30,594 nucleotides of DNA from a virus, in IMG/VR virus record IMGVR_UViG_3300048833_000102, positions 1 through 30,594 of that record. One strand, written 5' to 3'. Position numbers and translations under genes: made by a program. The notes beneath the pieces are model-generated. The model saw only the letters and a list, made by a program, of their open reading frames with translations, was not told where the DNA came from and did not search any database. Shown here piece by piece: positions 28,663 to 30,594 of this stretch. Each line of letters opens with the position of its first letter. Positions within the stretch are counted from its first letter, which is position 1.

Positions 28663-30161
28663 CGAGACTTCCATCCGTCGCTATTCCTATCCTCGTTCAA
28701 TCTCTTGTAGCCGCTGGCTTGGGCCGTCGTGGGTGCTGGCGCCTTCCGAGACCATGGACGTGACATGCAGGCGTACCGCCCCTCGTCGCCCGCGTGGTCC
28801 TCGCCGTCCGTATCGATGTCTTCCGGCCTTGTTTGGTCGTGTTGCAGAGCCGGCACCGTCCGTATGAAGTCAAGACAGTTCGAGAAGACCGCCATCATTG
28901 GCCGTCCCTCCCCGTCGCCGATCATCCGTTGTCGAACCTGATCCCAACCGCCCATTGCTCCGCGAGCCGGAACTCGCGCATTGTCGGCGCGCCGGAAGAC
29001 CAACGACCTGGTCTTCGTTCTCGCTGCATCACGCATACGATCTGCTATCGACGGTCCGCCGTCGGCTGTGAACGCTGCCGGATCAAGGACGCGGTAATCG
29101 ATCTTCTCCGTTGTCGGCTCGCGGTCGAGCAAGCCAAGAGCGACCTGCTCCGCCGTAAGCTTTAAGCCTGTGTTCGGCTTCCCTGGCTGCATCCCGTACC
29201 ATTCGCGGTAACGCACAAGGCATCCGCGCGGCAGAACGATCTTGCGCCCCAATGCAGTCTCGGCCTCGAAGTCGTCGCTTACGACGGTCCACCATCCGAA
29301 GCTGAACGGCTTTGCTGATCCCCAGTCACCAGACATCAGCTTCGTCCAAAGCTCAGGCACGGCAAACGGCCGGATCACGTGCCGTTCAGTTGCCCAGCAA
29401 TCGAAGAACGCGCCTTCAATGACGTCCCAGTCGCCAAATCGCATCGCCTGGACGAGTGATTTTGACCCCAGTCCCGACAGCTTCTGCTCGTATCCGGGAT
29501 CGTCCGTCGTCATTGACGGGTTGTCTTCGAGAACGGCGCGTATGAACTGGCGCTTCATGCCGCCGTCTTCCGGCTCCATGTCCCTTACGGCATAGCTTTC
29601 GGCACCATCAACGAAGGTCGACTTCACCCAGAGATGACCGACGTTCCCAGGATTGGCGCCCGCGAGAATACGGGGAAATCTGCGCTTCCAAGCCTCTTGG
29701 AGCTTAAGGCCCACCATGCGAACGCGAGAGCGGAGAAAGCGATACATGCTTTCGGTGAAGTGCGTGAGTTCGTCGATCAGCAGGACGTGTATTTCGGCGC
29801 CCTGATATTTGTAGATGTCCTTCTCATCCTTGCAGTGGCAGAGATAGATCTTCGATCCGTTCCAAAATCTAATCTCATCATCAACAATGCGGACGAACCC
29901 GCACAGAACCCACGGGGCCAGCATAGCGCGAAAGCCTTTCGGGCCTTCCATATGGTTCTTGATCAAGTCTTCACGAACGCGGCGGAACAGATAGACCTGC
30001 AATCCTGGTATCGCAGAGCACCAGAGCGTTGCCGCGACACGCATAAGGTGCGATTTACCTCCGCCTGCAGCACCCCCGTACAGAACCTCTGTCGCATCCG
30101 TTTCAAGCGCTAAGGCTTGCTTCGGATGGAGTTCAAGGTTGATTTCGGGAGAGACTGACAT
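28659..30161 (-). CDS. terL: Terminase large subunit
   Basis: A 500-residue packaging motor. The ATPase domain has Walker A GGAAGGGKS (residues 29-37), Walker B VLLIDE (126-131) and a coupling motif AGANPGN (167-173). The nuclease domain starts near MSGDWGSAKPFSFG (first acidic residue D279), with a second acidic site in YRVLDPAAF (about 345-353). It translocates DNA into the procapsid through the portal and cuts the concatemer. Length equals that of P22 gp2 (499). It overlaps terS by 29 bases and the portal gene by four. Confidence 0.95.
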   Translation of the reverse strand: MSVSPEINLELHPKQALALETDATEVLYGGAAGGGKSHLMRVAATLWCSAIPGLQVYLFRRVREDLIKNHMEGPKGFRAMLAPWVLCGFVRIVDDEIRFWNGSKIYLCHCKDEKDIYKYQGAEIHVLLIDELTHFTESMYRFLRSRVRMVGLKLQEAWKRRFPRILAGANPGNVGHLWVKSTFVDGAESYAVRDMEPEDGGMKRQFIRAVLEDNPSMTTDDPGYEQKLSGLGSKSLVQAMRFGDWDVIEGAFFDCWATERHVIRPFAVPELWTKLMSGDWGSAKPFSFGWWTVVSDDFEAETALGRKIVLPRGCLVRYREWYGMQPGKPNTGLKLTAEQVALGLLDREPTTEKIDYRVLDPAAFTADGGPSIADRMRDAARTKTRSLVFRRADNARVPARGAMGGWDQVRQRMIGDGEGRPMMAVFSNCLDFIRTVPALQHDQTRPEDIDTDGEDHAGDEGRYACMSRPWSRKAPAPTTAQASGYKRLNEDRNSDGWKSR

Positions 30162-30540
30162 TCAACACGGGGACTAGCGGGGCGCCGTCTTTGCCAGTCA
30201 GTTCGTTCTTGTCGACGACCAACCCATGAAGCTTGGCTTTGCCCATAGTTGCCGACACGGCGGCGCTGGCTTGGCCTTCCTGCTTTGCCAAGTTGCGGGC
30301 CTCTTCGAGCTCTATCGTGAGACTTTCAATCGTCACGTTGTGCTTTTCGCGGGCTTCTGCCTGAAGTTCATGAAGCCTTGTCTGAACCTTGTCTTCAGCC
30401 AGCATCTTTGATGCCCTCGGATGAACGGTCGTGTCCTTCCAATTCACCGCTGCGGGCTTCGCCCTGCGGAAGGCCTCGGACGCATTCCCGGTCGCGTGAT
30501 ATTCTTGGACAAACCGCTCTCTAGCGGGGTCGAGCATCAT
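30133..30540 (-). CDS. terS: Terminase small subunit
   Basis: A 135-residue protein from ATG 30540 (AGGGA six bases upstream); a second ATG follows. The N-terminal helix-turn-helix region is DPARERFVQEYHATGNASEA and FRRAKP, the Terminase_2-type DNA-binding start. A helical core (KVQTRLHELQAEAREKHNVT, LTIELEEARNLAKQEG) and MGKAKLHGLVVDKNELTG follow. The small subunit recognises the packaging site and recruits TerL. It is the first gene of the late operon visible here; the remaining 54 bases to the window end show no clear promoter. Confidence 0.88.
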   Translation of the reverse strand: MMLDPARERFVQEYHATGNASEAFRRAKPAAVNWKDTTVHPRASKMLAEDKVQTRLHELQAEAREKHNVTIESLTIELEEARNLAKQEGQASAAVSATMGKAKLHGLVVDKNELTGKDGAPLVPVLNVSLSRNQP

Positions 30541-30594
30541 CTGTAATCCCTGCAGCAACAATCATGGTCCACAAAGCGCGAGGCCTGGACGTTG

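Noticed and set aside
27562-28710. 382-codon plus-strand frame opposite the portal gene, and similar long plus frames opposite the coat, hub and ejection genes
   Set aside because: High-G+C coding sequence often leaves the opposite strand open. The minus frames carry recognisable portal, coat and hub motifs and coupled starts; the plus frames do not.
30541-30594. Late promoter upstream of terS
   Set aside because: Only 54 bases are available and no convincing -35/-10 pair or operator was seen.

Overview
The window is most of a temperate, P22-like short-tailed phage genome (free phage or prophage). The host is probably an alphaproteobacterium, likely Rhizobiales. This rests on the high-50s % G+C, codon use, and the style of the small early proteins and of the spanin, endolysin and tail-fibre proteins. 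It is an impression from sequence, not a database match. No tRNA, rRNA, CRISPR array, insertion sequence or bacterial housekeeping gene was seen. No repressor/Cro switch or replication helicase/primase was seen either, so the genome probably continues beyond both ends.

Left arm, 1-10788, plus strand: about 31 tightly packed early genes, many joined by ATGA, GTGA or TGATG overlaps. Recognisable members are an ERF-type single-strand annealing protein (3380-4117) with a DUF968/Ref-like zinc HNH protein just downstream (4272-4703), a Lar-like zinc ribbon (5696-5977), an HNH+AP2 homing-endonuclease-like protein (6336-6860), an AlpA/Xis-type DNA-binding protein (9416-9682) and a tyrosine integrase (9679-10788). 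The rest are small unknowns. They include a gene that is almost pure Gly-Tyr/Ser/Asp repeat (382-693), a strong 48-nt RNA hairpin (754-801), and three consecutive 28-40 residue membrane proteins (2192-2517).

Junction, 10789-10977: integrase and late transcription converge here. The stretch holds only short inverted repeats. It may carry the attachment site and terminators, but neither can be proven.

Right arm, 30540 down to 10978, minus strand: the late operon, read from terS leftwards. The order is TerS, TerL, P22-type portal, a 57-residue unknown, scaffold, N4-gp56/DUF4043-like coat, decoration-like protein, 71-residue unknown, gp4-like connector, gp10-like hub, two tail-region proteins, then three putative ejection proteins. 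A second HNH+AP2 endonuclease sits between the first two ejection genes. A DUF2793 tail fibre follows, with two small unknowns. The lysis block is a GH24 endolysin with a C-terminal membrane segment and a nested Rz/Rz1 spanin pair, then a large ADP-ribosyltransferase-like/GNAT-like protein, then a holin-like membrane protein. Gene order matches P22 closely (3-2-1-8-5-4-10-...-7-20-16-9).

Most notable are the two-domain ART+GNAT candidate effector (11346-12755), the plus-strand two-helix membrane gene embedded against the late operon (16052-16294), the homing-endonuclease pair (one with its catalytic His changed to Asp), the Gly-Tyr repeat gene beside the long RNA hairpin, and three RNA hairpins bracketing the scaffold/coat cassette.
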